Part shown: piece by piece, positions 1-5,834 of the stretch
Layout: the number at the start of each line of letters is the position of its first letter
Numbering within the stretch: the first letter of the stretch is position 1
Origin: Hyphomicrobiales bacterium
Lineage (GTDB): Bacteria > Pseudomonadota > Alphaproteobacteria > Rhizobiales > Beijerinckiaceae
Length of the DNA: 6,848 bases
Reading direction: 5' to 3'
Assembly (NCBI GenBank): GCA_028865375.1
Contig: JAGWKJ010000127.1
Coordinates: forward strand, 1-6,848
The notes under the pieces: generated by a model
What the model saw: the letters and a program-made list of their open reading frames with translations, nothing else
What the model was told of the DNA's origin: nothing
Databases searched by the model: none
Translations under genes and position numbers: made by a program

Positions 1-1209
1 CTTCTGGGGCTTGGCCTGCGTCCGGCCGGTCACCAGCGCCGCGAGCTGCGCGAGCTGCTCGGCGACCGCGTGGTCGGGCTCGGCCTCGGCGACCATCTGG
101 CCGTTGTTGGCCGCCGCGCCGAAGGCCTTGGGGTCGCAGGTGATCGTCAGCGTCGCTTCCATCTCGAGGCTCTTGCAGAATTCGTCGACCGGGATTTCCG
201 GCCGCTTGAAGGCGCCGACGCGGTTCATCACCAGCAGCGGCTTCGAATCGTGCGGCCGCGCGGCGCGCAGGACGTCGAGGACGGCCTTGGCGTTGCGCAG
301 GTTGGCGAGGTCCGGTTCGGCGACGAGGACGACCGTGTCGGCGCCCACGAGCGAGCGCTTCTTCCAGGCCGACCAGCCGTGCGGCACGTCCAGCACCACG
401 TGCGGGGCGGTGGCGCGCAGCACGTCGAACAGCGTGTCGAACGCGGTCTCCTGGAGGTCGAACGAGCGGTCCAGCGACGCCGAGGACGCCAGCAGATGCA
501 GGCCCTCCGCGCATTTCGACATCAGGCGGTCGACGAGGTTGGCGTCCAGCCGGTCCGGTGAATACAGCGCTTCGACCACGCCCTGCGGCGGGTCCTGGTT
601 GAAGTTGAGGCCCGCGGTGCCGAACGGGAGGTCCATGTCGACCAGCGCGCATTGCGCCCCGCCGGCGCGGGAGATCGACCACGCGAGGTTGTGCGCGACC
701 GTCGAGGCGCCGACGCCGCCCTTGGCGCCGGTCACCGCGACGACGCGGCCGATCGGTCCGCCGCCGGGCGCGTTGTAGAGCCGCGAAAGCGCCTCGATCA
801 GGGACATCGGAGATATCGGCGCGACGAGGTATTCGCTGACGCCGCGCGCCATCAGCTCGCGGTAGAGGTGGATGTCGTTGGTGCGTCCGACCACGACGAC
901 CTTCGTGCCCGCATCGCAGCTTTCGGCGAGCTCGTCGAGGCGCGACAGCAATTGCTCGCGGTCGATCGCCGTCTCGACCAGGATCACGTTGGGCGTCGGC
1001 GCGCCCCGGAATGCCTCGACCGCGGCGGCGGCGCCGCCCATGTTGACCTTCACCTGCGCCTTGACGAGGCGCCGGTCGGTGGCCGCGGCCTGCGCGGTCG
1101 CGGCGAATTCTGGCGTCTCGCAGAACGCCTGCAAGGAGACGCGGGGCAGCGGGGGGACGAGCGCGCCGTCGTCGGCGCGCGCCGCGGGTTCTTCGTTCGC
1201 GATGGCCAT
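1..1209 (-). CDS. cpaE: CpaE/TadZ pilus-localisation ATPase, 3' end outside window
   Basis: Reads from ATG at 1209 to the window edge with 403 codons and no stop, so the C-terminus is cut off by the window. Residues about 45-145 look like the receiver-like N-terminal domain of CpaE/TadZ (ELMARGVSEYLVAPISPMSL near 118-137). A ParA/MinD-type ATPase domain follows. Its deviant Walker A is KGGVGAST at 163-170, with the signature lysine K163 kept and the usual second lysine replaced by A168, as is common in TadZ proteins. LVDMDLPFG at 189-197 fits the switch I/Walker A' region and VVLDVP at 271-276 the Walker B strand. Family role: a cytoplasmic ATPase that localises Tad pilus assembly, often to a pole. 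The start lies 3 bp after the cpaD stop, so translation is probably coupled. The family call is secure; polar placement is inferred from relatives. Confidence 0.93.
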   Translation of the reverse strand, partial: MAIANEEPAARADDGALVPPLPRVSLQAFCETPEFAATAQAAATDRRLVKAQVKVNMGGAAAAVEAFRGAPTPNVILVETAIDREQLLSRLDELAESCDAGTKVVVVGRTNDIHLYRELMARGVSEYLVAPISPMSLIEALSRLYNAPGGGPIGRVVAVTGAKGGVGASTVAHNLAWSISRAGGAQCALVDMDLPFGTAGLNFNQDPPQGVVEALYSPDRLDANLVDRLMSKCAEGLHLLASSASLDRSFDLQETAFDTLFDVLRATAPHVVLDVPHGWSAWKKRSLVGADTVVLVAEPDLANLRNAKAVLDVLRAARPHDSKPLLVMNRVGAFKRPEIPVDEFCKSLEMEATLTITCDPKAFGAAANNGQMVAEAEPDHAVAEQLAQLAALVTGRTQAKPQK

Positions 1210-1212
1210 CGA

Positions 1213-1926
1213 TCAGTTCCCGACGCTGCTGAGGGTGAGGTTCGCCTTCCACCATTCGGTGCCCGGATCCTTGCCGTCGCGGATCTTGCCGAACGCGCGC
1301 AACCGCATCGCGGCGTCGGGCGGGTCGGAGGCGCGGGGGCCGAACAGGTCGCGGGGGTCGTCGACTTGGTTGGCGAGCGCCGTGCGCTCCGCGCAGCCGA
1401 AATTCCAGTAGGACTGGTTCTTCCAACCGTCGACGGTCGAGCCGGACGCGAGGTCTTGCGGAAAATCCCCGCAGCGGCGCGGCACGCGCGCCACGTAGGC
1501 GAGGTAGCTCAGCCGGAAGGGCGCCGCGAGGGCGGGATCGAGGACGCGATATTCGCGCACGACGACCGAGGCCCCGGCGTCGCCCGCGGCAAGCGAGGAG
1601 CGGATCGCGTCGGCCGCCGCCCGGCCGTAGCCGCGCGGCGCCAGCAGCGTGATCGGGCCGCGGCCGAGCGCGCGATACCGCCTCGCGAATTCGACGACCT
1701 GCGCGCGCGTCCTCTGGTCCATCGCGCCGACGCCGGAGGGGAACACGTCGAGCGTGGCGCGGCCGTTGGCGAGCGTGACGGGGAAGCGCGATTCGAAGTC
1801 TGGCGACACCGACGGCGCGGGAACGACCCGGTCCGGGCCGCAGCCGCCGAGCGCGGGGGCCGTCGCGACGACGCCGAGCGCGGCGAGGGCCTTGAGCAAG
1901 CCGATTCGTGCGTTGGACTTGGACAT
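1213..1926 (-). CDS. cpaD: CpaD, Tad pilus lipoprotein
   Basis: 237 residues. The N-terminus is a lipoprotein signal: basic start, hydrophobic stretch at about 10-27, then lipobox LGGC with Cys29 as the predicted lipidated residue. The C-terminal half carries the CpaD family block: YWNFGCA at 173-179 and VDDPRDLFGPR at 188-198. Cys152 and Cys178 could form a disulphide. CpaD proteins act at the outer membrane beside the CpaC secretin and are needed for Tad pilus formation. The start is supported by GAGG at 1935-1938, 8 nt upstream of ATG. The gene lies 38 bp after cpaC and 3 bp before cpaE, so the three form an operon. A much longer open frame runs upstream through cpaC, but the lipobox and ribosome binding site fix this start. 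Confidence 0.94.
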   Translation of the reverse strand: MSKSNARIGLLKALAALGVVATAPALGGCGPDRVVPAPSVSPDFESRFPVTLANGRATLDVFPSGVGAMDQRTRAQVVEFARRYRALGRGPITLLAPRGYGRAAADAIRSSLAAGDAGASVVVREYRVLDPALAAPFRLSYLAYVARVPRRCGDFPQDLASGSTVDGWKNQSYWNFGCAERTALANQVDDPRDLFGPRASDPPDAAMRLRAFGKIRDGKDPGTEWWKANLTLSSVGN

Positions 1927-1964
1927 TGGACTGACCTCGATCTGGTGCGGCCGCGCCGGTCCGC

Positions 1965-3401
1965 TCACTCGTTGACGAAGCCGAAGCGCCCGCGGAGCGC
2001 GTCGACGATCTGGGGGTTGGAACGCGTGGAGTAGAGCTGGTTCACCCGGCCGAGCAGGATCGTCTGGGGATCCGTGGCGTCGCGGAAGCCCTGGTCGGGG
2101 CGCGGCAGGTCGGATTGCGCGACCGCGTGCACGAGATAGGGCGTCACGACGATCATCAGCTCGCTCTCGTGGCGCTGGAAGTCGCGGGAGCGGAACAGCG
2201 CGCCCAGCACCGGCAAGTTCATCAGCCCGGGAAACCCGTTGATCGCCTGGGCGGATTTCTCCTGGATCAGGCCGGCCGACACGATCGAGCCGCCCGAGGG
2301 AAGCTCGACAGTCGTCTCGTTCTTGCGGGTGACGAAGGCGGGAACGGCGGAGCCGCCGATCGTGAAGCTGCGCGAAGTGTCGATGTCGGACACTTCGGTG
2401 GCGACGTGCAGCTGGACCCGGCCGCTCGAAAGGACCAACGGCGTGAAGTTCAGCGTGACGCCGTAGTTCTTGTAGCTCACCGTGGCGTTGCAGGACGCCG
2501 AGGCGCCCGTGCCGGTGCAGGTGTTGCCCGCCGAATAGGGCACTTCGCCGCCCGCGGTGAACTTCGCCTGCTCGCCCGAGATCGCGGTGACCGTCGGCTC
2601 GGCGAGCACGCGGGCGACGCCCTCGCGCTCGAAGGCCTGCAGCAGGCCGACGGGGGAGGACGCGCCGCCGGGGCCGACCGTCGATCCGAGCTGCACGGAG
2701 GCGTTGCCGAGCGTGCCGTTGAGCGAGAACGCGTTGGCGATCTGGAACACGCCGTTTCCGCCGCCGCCGGTGAGGCTGACGCCGAATTGCTTGAGCACGT
2801 CGCGCTGCACCTCGGCGACCACGACCTTCAGCGTCACCTGGTCCTGGCCGCGGATCGCGACCGAATTGACGACCTGGGTCGGCGCGTTGACGCCCTTGGA
2901 ATTGAGGGTCATCTTCGCGTAGCCCTGCGCGATGTCCATCGCCTTCTGGACGTCGGCGGCGGACCTGGCCTCGCCGGTCAGGATGATGGTGTCGGCGACC
3001 GTGCGCGCGCGAATGGCCGAGCCGGGAAGGGCCACCGCCAGCAATTCCTGCAGGCTGCCGACGTCGCGGCCGATGTTGACGTCGATGGTCGCGATCTGCC
3101 GTCCCGCGGCGTCGTTGGCGAAGATGGTCGTCTGGCCGGCGCCGACGCCCACGAGGTAGATCTTGCGCGCCGAGCGGACGACCGCGTTGGCCACCTTCGG
3201 GTCGCCGACGAACACCTCCGTGGCGTCCCTCGGCAGCGTCACGATGACCGCCTTGCCGGCGCCCATCGAGATGGTGCGGTGGTAGGCGCCCGACGCGACG
3301 ATCGTCGAGGGGTCCGACGCCAGGGCGGAGGGGGCGGCGGCCAGTCCCGCCGCGCCGAGGACGACGAACGCTGCGAGGACGCGGGCGATCTTGGGAACCA
3401 T
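1965..3401 (-). CDS. cpaC: CpaC, Tad pilus outer-membrane secretin
   Basis: 478 residues from ATG at 3401. A Sec signal peptide spans 1-28 (cleavage likely after SALA). Next come a pilus-assembly N-terminal (N0-like) domain at about 42-110, a BON-like stretch at about 128-165, and the secretin domain at about 188-425. Secretin landmarks are VTLKVVVAEVQRDVLKQFGV at 189-208, LAEPTVTAISGEQAKF at 266-281, GLMNLPVLGALFRS at 392-405 and ELMIVVTPYLV at 414-424. The protein should form the ring-shaped outer-membrane channel through which the Flp pilus passes. Cys295 and Cys304 bound a short loop, possibly disulphide-closed. The start was chosen because GAGG (3410-3413) lies 8 nt upstream and it leads straight into the signal peptide. 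An in-frame ATG at 3458 overlaps the cpaB stop as ATGA but would add a charged 19-residue leader. Confidence 0.95.
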   Translation of the reverse strand: MVPKIARVLAAFVVLGAAGLAAAPSALASDPSTIVASGAYHRTISMGAGKAVIVTLPRDATEVFVGDPKVANAVVRSARKIYLVGVGAGQTTIFANDAAGRQIATIDVNIGRDVGSLQELLAVALPGSAIRARTVADTIILTGEARSAADVQKAMDIAQGYAKMTLNSKGVNAPTQVVNSVAIRGQDQVTLKVVVAEVQRDVLKQFGVSLTGGGGNGVFQIANAFSLNGTLGNASVQLGSTVGPGGASSPVGLLQAFEREGVARVLAEPTVTAISGEQAKFTAGGEVPYSAGNTCTGTGASASCNATVSYKNYGVTLNFTPLVLSSGRVQLHVATEVSDIDTSRSFTIGGSAVPAFVTRKNETTVELPSGGSIVSAGLIQEKSAQAINGFPGLMNLPVLGALFRSRDFQRHESELMIVVTPYLVHAVAQSDLPRPDQGFRDATDPQTILLGRVNQLYSTRSNPQIVDALRGRFGFVNE

Positions 3402-3454
3402 GGTCTTTGCCTCGTTGGTCTCGTGGCGCCGACGCGCCGTCGGCTCGGCGCGGA

Positions 3455-4258
3455 TCATTGCCGGCCCTCCACCGTCGGGATGCCGAACCGGACGATGGTG
3501 ACACCGGCGGTGCGGCCCGGCGTGGCGGTCTCTTCCTTCGAGATCTTCGCGTCGTCGACCAGCGCGCGCAGCGCCAAGGCCAAGTATGCGCCGTTCTCGC
3601 GTTGCGCCGCGACGATCGTCTCGGCTTGCGTCGGCGTCAGCTCGAGCGTCGCGTTGGAGCCGACGACCACGCGCTGGCCGTTCTTTTCCTGGACGTTCTG
3701 GCCGATCGCCAGCACCTTCACGTTGCGCAGCAGCGTGCGGCCGTGGACGGTGGCGATGTGCTGGCCGGGATCGGTCCCCGTGGAGGCGAGCACGACGTCG
3801 ACGTGGTCGTTGGGCAGGATGAACCCGCCCGCCGAATTGCCGCCGTTGGAATCGATGTTGATCGCGATGGCCCGCTTGCCCTTGGGCAGCATCGCCGACA
3901 TGAAGCCCGCGTTCGTCCCCACCACGATCTTGGCCCGCGTCACCGGTTCGCCGGCGATCATGCCTTCCCGGACGACGCCGCCGGTGAGCTGCGAGACCGC
4001 GCCCGGATCGGCCGTCTTGACGATCATTTCCGGCCCGACGGCGGCCTTGGGCCAAGTCTGCCAACGGAACGCGTTGGAGGCGAGCAGCGTGCCCTTGGGC
4101 TGGTCCGACGCCGCGACGAGGACGTCGTCGGCCGCCAACTCCGGCGCGGCGGCCGCCGCCGACGGCTTTTGCTGGCCGCCTCCGCGGTTGAGGAAAGTGA
4201 GCGCGCCGCCGAACGTCAGCAGCGTGATTGCGAATACGAGGAGGCGCGCCTTGCTCAT
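3455..4258 (-). CDS. cpaB: CpaB/RcpC, SAF-domain pilus assembly protein
   Basis: 267 residues, a usual length for CpaB. One N-terminal membrane segment or uncleaved signal lies at about 5-23, followed by an Ala/Pro-rich linker to about 42. A SAF domain follows at about 44-113 (DDVLVAASDQPKGTLL at 44-59, EGMIAGEPVTRAKIV at 98-112). The RcpC/CpaB domain spans about 124-235 (LPKGKRAIAINID, then GGFILPNDHVDVV at 144-156). The family works in the periplasm with the CpaC secretin, and its SAF domain has been suggested to bind peptidoglycan; the exact role is unsettled. The ribosome binding site is weak (only GGG about 7 nt before ATG). It heads the cpaB-C-D-E run, 53 bp before cpaC, behind the pilA terminator and a CtrA-like box, so it probably has its own promoter. 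Confidence 0.94.
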   Translation of the reverse strand: MSKARLLVFAITLLTFGGALTFLNRGGGQQKPSAAAAAPELAADDVLVAASDQPKGTLLASNAFRWQTWPKAAVGPEMIVKTADPGAVSQLTGGVVREGMIAGEPVTRAKIVVGTNAGFMSAMLPKGKRAIAINIDSNGGNSAGGFILPNDHVDVVLASTGTDPGQHIATVHGRTLLRNVKVLAIGQNVQEKNGQRVVVGSNATLELTPTQAETIVAAQRENGAYLALALRALVDDAKISKEETATPGRTAGVTIVRFGIPTVEGRQ

Positions 4259-4321
4259 GTCGGAACCCGTGTGACGCGTCGCATGCGGCGACCGGACGGA
4301 CCGACATTGCGCAGCGAAAGG

Positions 4322-4336
4322 TCAAATTAGGGTTAA
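4322..4336. promoter_or_regulatory. CtrA-like box upstream of cpaB
   Basis: TCAA-N7-TTAA on the plus strand, which reads TTAA-N7-TTGA on the minus strand. This is one base from the alphaproteobacterial CtrA consensus TTAA-N7-TTAA. It lies about 64 bp upstream of the cpaB start, between that gene and the pilA copy 1 terminator. CtrA is known to control pilus genes in Caulobacter; binding here is inferred from the motif only. Two direct copies of TTGCGCA (4307-4313 and 4344-4350) flank it. Confidence 0.45.
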
Positions 4337-4395
4337 CCGTGCGTTGCGCATTCGAGGCTTCGCGCGACGGGGCCGCCGGGCCGCGGCCGCGGGGC

Positions 4396-4426
4396 AAAAA
4401 AAAGCCCCGGCCGAAGCCGGGGCTTT
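4396..4426 (-). terminator. Intrinsic terminator of pilA copy 1
   Basis: Read on the minus strand, an 8-bp GC stem (4423-4416 with 4411-4404) is extended by three A-T pairs. It closes a TTCG tetraloop flanked by C and G, the very stable C(UUCG)G type. A run of eight T follows (4403-4396). The plus strand has only three T after the stem, so termination should act mainly on the leftward transcript. It separates the abundant pilin message from cpaB-E. Confidence 0.92.
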
Positions 4427-4428
4427 CA

Positions 4429-4450
4429 GGTCGCGCTCTTGCGCGCGACC
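4429..4450 (-). other. 3' untranslated hairpin after pilA copy 1
   Basis: Perfect 8-bp inverted repeat (GGTCGCGC at 4429-4436 and GCGCGACC at 4443-4450) with a 6-nt loop. It lies 6 nt after the pilA stop and just before the terminator hairpin. It has no T-run, so it is not a terminator itself; a role in protecting the mRNA from 3' decay is an inference. pilA copy 2 has a hairpin at the same place with a different sequence. Confidence 0.6.
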
Positions 4451-4456
4451 GGCGTC

Positions 4457-4615
4457 TCAGAGCTTGGCCGAGACCGTGTTGAACGTGTTGCTCAGGCTGG
4501 TGCCGAGCAGCGAGGCCGCACCGATGATGGCGACGCCGATCAGCGAGGCGATCAGGCCGTATTCGATCGCGGTGGCGCCCGACTTGTCGGCGAGGAAGGA
4601 CTTGAACATCGACAT
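4457..4615 (-). CDS. pilA: Flp-family type IVb pilin, copy 1
   Basis: 52 residues, a typical Flp pilin length. The short basic leader MSMFKSFLADKSG ends at the predicted prepilin cleavage Gly13/Ala14. The mature start ATAIEYGLIAS follows, with Glu5 and Tyr6 of the mature protein conserved as in all Flp pilins. The hydrophobic helix covers about 14-40 and a short polar tail ends in SAKL. This is the main fibre subunit, processed by the adjacent CpaA. The start at 4615 is fixed by AGGAG at 4623-4627, 7 nt upstream; the open frame continues upstream to 4903 but without pilin-like sequence. It differs from copy 2 at only three residues (S35/T, A50/S, K51/H). A strong terminator and an extra 3' hairpin suggest a short, abundant message. 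Confidence 0.96.
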   Translation of the reverse strand: MSMFKSFLADKSGATAIEYGLIASLIGVAIIGAASLLGTSLSNTFNTVSAKL

Positions 4616-4633
4616 TGATTCGCTCCTGGCTCC
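4521..4633. repeat. 113-bp perfect direct repeat, copy A (pilA copy 1)
   Basis: Bases 4521-4633 are identical to 5563-5675 (offset 1042). The repeat covers the first 31 codons of the pilin gene and 18 bp of leader including the ribosome binding site. Weaker similarity continues into the 5' untranslated region as far as the shared stretch near 4671-4682 (5711-5722). Recombination between the copies would delete cpaA and fuse the two pilin genes. Confidence 0.95.
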
Positions 4634-4651
4634 AGTTCCGGTCTCTCCGTC

Positions 4652-4664
4652 CGCCCTAAGGGCG
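4652..4664 (-). other. 5' untranslated hairpin of pilA copy 1
   Basis: On the minus strand CGCCC-TTA-GGGCG forms a 5-bp stem with a 3-nt loop, 37 nt upstream of the pilA start. The matching place in copy 2 keeps the GCCC/GGGC stem (5693-5703) with loop AAG instead of TTA, next to the shared stretch CCCCATTCCGGAC. Conservation of the stem with a changed loop hints at a functional RNA element, but the stem is short. Confidence 0.4.
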
Positions 4665-4739
4665 TCGCGTCCGGAATGGGGACATATTGCCGACCAGCCC
4701 TTTCCGGAACGTTGTTTTCGCGAAGACAAATCGCGCCAT
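4656..4739 (-). CDS. Possible 27-residue leader ORF upstream of pilA copy 1
   Basis: ATG at 4739 is preceded by a full AGGAGG (4745-4750) at a spacing of 5 nt, the strongest ribosome binding site in the window. The frame runs 27 codons to TAG at 4656-4658 and gives a basic peptide starting MARFVFAKTTFRKGLVGNM and ending FRTRRP. It ends 40 nt before the pilA start, inside the predicted 5' hairpin. It resembles no family I know. It could be a translated leader that affects pilA expression, or chance if transcription starts downstream. An in-frame ATG of the long pilA frame lies at 4744 but touches the AGGAGG and is a poor start. pilA copy 2 has no counterpart. Confidence 0.25.
   Translation of the reverse strand: MARFVFAKTTFRKGLVGNMSPFRTRRP
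4712..4729. promoter_or_regulatory. Near-perfect 18-bp palindrome upstream of pilA copy 1
   Basis: TTGTTTTCG at 4712-4720 and CGAAGACAA at 4721-4729 are reverse complements except for one position, giving an AT-rich 18-bp palindrome centred on TTCGCGAA in a very GC-rich region. It lies about 97 bp upstream of the pilA copy 1 start and has no match upstream of copy 2. A dimeric regulator binding site is the simplest reading; no regulator can be named. Confidence 0.4.
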
Positions 4740-4823
4740 CTCATCCTCCTCGCGGTTATGGCGTCCAAATCGTTAAGCCGGGGACCGACCGGCCGCGGCC
4801 CGGACCGCGCGTTAAGTCTTCGC

Positions 4824-5339
4824 TCACTGAAACGACGCGATCGCGCGCCAAATGGGGGTCTCCGGATAGACGAGCAGTCCGGCCGCGGCGAGCGCGACGC
4901 CATATGGCACGCCGCTGGTGGGCGAATGGAGCCGGCGCAGCCAGGTCCAGCGCTCGACGAATGGCGGCAGGTCGCTGCCGCGACCGATCACGACGGCATA
5001 TGTAAGCACGCCGCCAAGAACCGAGGCGACCGTCGCATAGGCGAGCGCAAAGCCCCAGCCCGTCCATACCGCCGTGGCCGCCGCGAGCTTCGCGTCGCCG
5101 CCGCCGATCCAGCCGGCCGCGAACATGCCGAACGTGATGGCCAGCACCGCGAGTCCGCAGGAGAAGTTGGACGCGACCTCGGCGGCCGGCACTCCGGTAG
5201 CGAAGGCGAACACGAGATATCCGGCGACGAGCGCGCCGGAAACCCGATTCGAAATCGTCATCGTGAAGATGTCGGAACTCGCGGCGAACGCCATGAGCGC
5301 GGGGAAGAACAGCGCGAGGACTTGGTTGAGGTGGGGCAT
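4824..5339 (-). CDS. cpaA: CpaA/TadV prepilin peptidase (A24 family)
   Basis: 171 residues, highly hydrophobic with about five to six membrane segments, matching the short TadV/CpaA peptidases that lack the N-methylation domain. The two catalytic aspartates of the A24 family are visible: Asp23 in ASSDIFTMTISNR at the end of the first membrane segment, and Asp82 in GGGDAK at 79-84 (the GxGD motif). It cleaves the leader of PilA after Gly and probably that of the TadE-like pseudopilin, in the inner membrane. GGAG at 5346-5349 lies 6 nt before the start. It sits between the two pilin genes, downstream of the copy 2 terminator, so it depends on read-through or on a promoter in the roughly 80 bp before it. 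No terminator is seen after it. Confidence 0.95.
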   Translation of the reverse strand: MPHLNQVLALFFPALMAFAASSDIFTMTISNRVSGALVAGYLVFAFATGVPAAEVASNFSCGLAVLAITFGMFAAGWIGGGDAKLAAATAVWTGWGFALAYATVASVLGGVLTYAVVIGRGSDLPPFVERWTWLRRLHSPTSGVPYGVALAAAGLLVYPETPIWRAIASFQ

Positions 5340-5418
5340 GGGCGACTCCGGGCGGGGGACCCTAGGCCGAACATGCTTGACGGCGGGTTACGGCCGGCCC
5401 CGCCGCGTCGGCCCAACG

Positions 5419-5447
5419 AAAAAAGCCCCGGCCAAGGCCGGGGCTTT
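5419..5447 (-). terminator. Intrinsic terminator of pilA copy 2
   Basis: On the minus strand an 8-bp GC stem (5444-5437 with 5432-5425), extended by three A-T pairs, is followed by six T (5424-5419). The arms have the same sequence as in the copy 1 terminator; the loop is CTTG rather than TTCG. It lies between pilA copy 2 and cpaA, so most pilin transcripts should stop before the peptidase gene. Confidence 0.9.
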
Positions 5448-5486
5448 CGTCCGCCGCGTCCGCGCTTCCCGCGAGGGAGGCGGACG
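5448..5486 (-). other. 3' untranslated hairpin after pilA copy 2
   Basis: CGTCCGCC (5448-5455) and GGCGGACG (5479-5486) form a perfect 8-bp stem around a 23-nt loop, which has a possible short inner CGCG pairing. It sits between the pilA copy 2 stop and its terminator, just as the unrelated-sequence hairpin does in copy 1. A role in transcript stability is inferred. Confidence 0.5.
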
Positions 5487-5498
5487 CCGGCGCGGGTC

Positions 5499-5657
5499 TC
5501 AGAGGTGCGAAGAGACCGTGTTGAACGTGTTGCTCAGGCTCGTGCCGAGCAGCGTGGCCGCGCCGATGATGGCGACGCCGATCAGCGAGGCGATCAGGCC
5601 GTATTCGATCGCGGTGGCGCCCGACTTGTCGGCGAGGAAGGACTTGAACATCGACAT
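5499..5657 (-). CDS. pilA: Flp-family type IVb pilin, copy 2
   Basis: 52 residues with the same leader as copy 1: predicted cleavage Gly13/Ala14, mature start ATAIEYGLIAS with Glu5 and Tyr6. The tail ends in SSHL. The ribosome binding site AGGAG lies 7 nt before ATG at 5657. By direct comparison, 151 of 159 coding bases match copy 1. All bases from the start codon through codon 31 and 18 bases of leader are identical, and five of the eight changes fall in the last codons. This pattern means a recent duplication or ongoing gene conversion. Its promoter region is unrelated to that of copy 1, so the two may be expressed under different conditions. The three residue changes (T35, S50, H51) are mild; whether both build the same fibre is unknown. 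Confidence 0.96.
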   Translation of the reverse strand: MSMFKSFLADKSGATAIEYGLIASLIGVAIIGAATLLGTSLSNTFNTVSSHL

Positions 5658-5675
5658 TGATTCGCTCCTGGCTCC
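5563..5675. repeat. 113-bp perfect direct repeat, copy B (pilA copy 2)
   Basis: Second member of the direct repeat that flanks cpaA, identical base for base to 4521-4633. It lies within pilA copy 2 and its ribosome binding site region. Confidence 0.95.
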
Positions 5676-5739
5676 GTTCCCGGCTCCATCGAGCCCCTTG
5701 GGCGTCGTGTCCGGAATGGGGCCAAGCTAGCGGGGGCGA

Positions 5740-5768
5740 ATTGCCCGGCGGTTAATCCGATCCGTCAA
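5740..5768 (-). promoter_or_regulatory. Possible promoter of pilA copy 2
   Basis: On the minus strand TTGACG (5768-5763) is a good -35 for the alphaproteobacterial housekeeping sigma factor. GGCAAT (5745-5740) at 17 nt spacing is a poor -10. A TTAA half site (5752-5755) sits in the spacer, where a CtrA-type regulator could act, but no second good half site is present at N7. The predicted start would give a 5' leader of about 75 nt. Confidence 0.28.
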
Positions 5769-5834
5769 AAACGCCTACGCGAATCGTTGGTGAACGGCCG
5801 GCTAAAGCGGCGCCCGAAAGGTCCTTAGCCTCCC

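Noticed and set aside
163..170. Missing second lysine in the CpaE Walker A motif (residue coordinates) as a sign of a dead ATPase
   Set aside because: TadZ/CpaE proteins commonly carry this deviant form (KGGVGxST with the signature lysine kept), so it is not unusual here.
1213..3504. A 763-codon minus-strand frame suggesting a CpaC-CpaD fusion
   Set aside because: Only its last 237 codons are cpaD; the rest is out of frame with cpaC and is low-complexity shadow sequence. The lipobox and ribosome binding site place the true start at 1926.
652..4274. Long plus-strand open frames across the cpa genes (652-2034, 2115-4274 and others)
   Set aside because: They lie opposite clear cpaB, cpaC, cpaD and cpaE genes, are full of Arg, Ala and Gly with no recognisable domain, and are expected in GC-rich DNA where antisense stops are rare.
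4307..4350. Two direct TTGCGCA copies flanking the CtrA-like box
   Set aside because: Short repeats with a palindromic core are likely by chance; mentioned only within the box entry.
4381..4392. Palindrome CCGCGGCCGCGG
   Set aside because: Self-complementary GC runs are common by chance at this base composition, and it has no T-run or clear relation to a gene start.
4773..4815. TTAA half sites at 4773-4776 and 4812-4815 as CtrA boxes before pilA copy 1
   Set aside because: Neither has a second TTAA-like half at 7-bp spacing on either side.
4457..4903. A 148-residue version of pilA copy 1 with a long N-terminal extension
   Set aside because: The extension is Arg/Ser-rich, overlaps the end of cpaA and is absent from copy 2. 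AGGAG 7 nt before 4615 gives the normal 52-residue Flp pilin.
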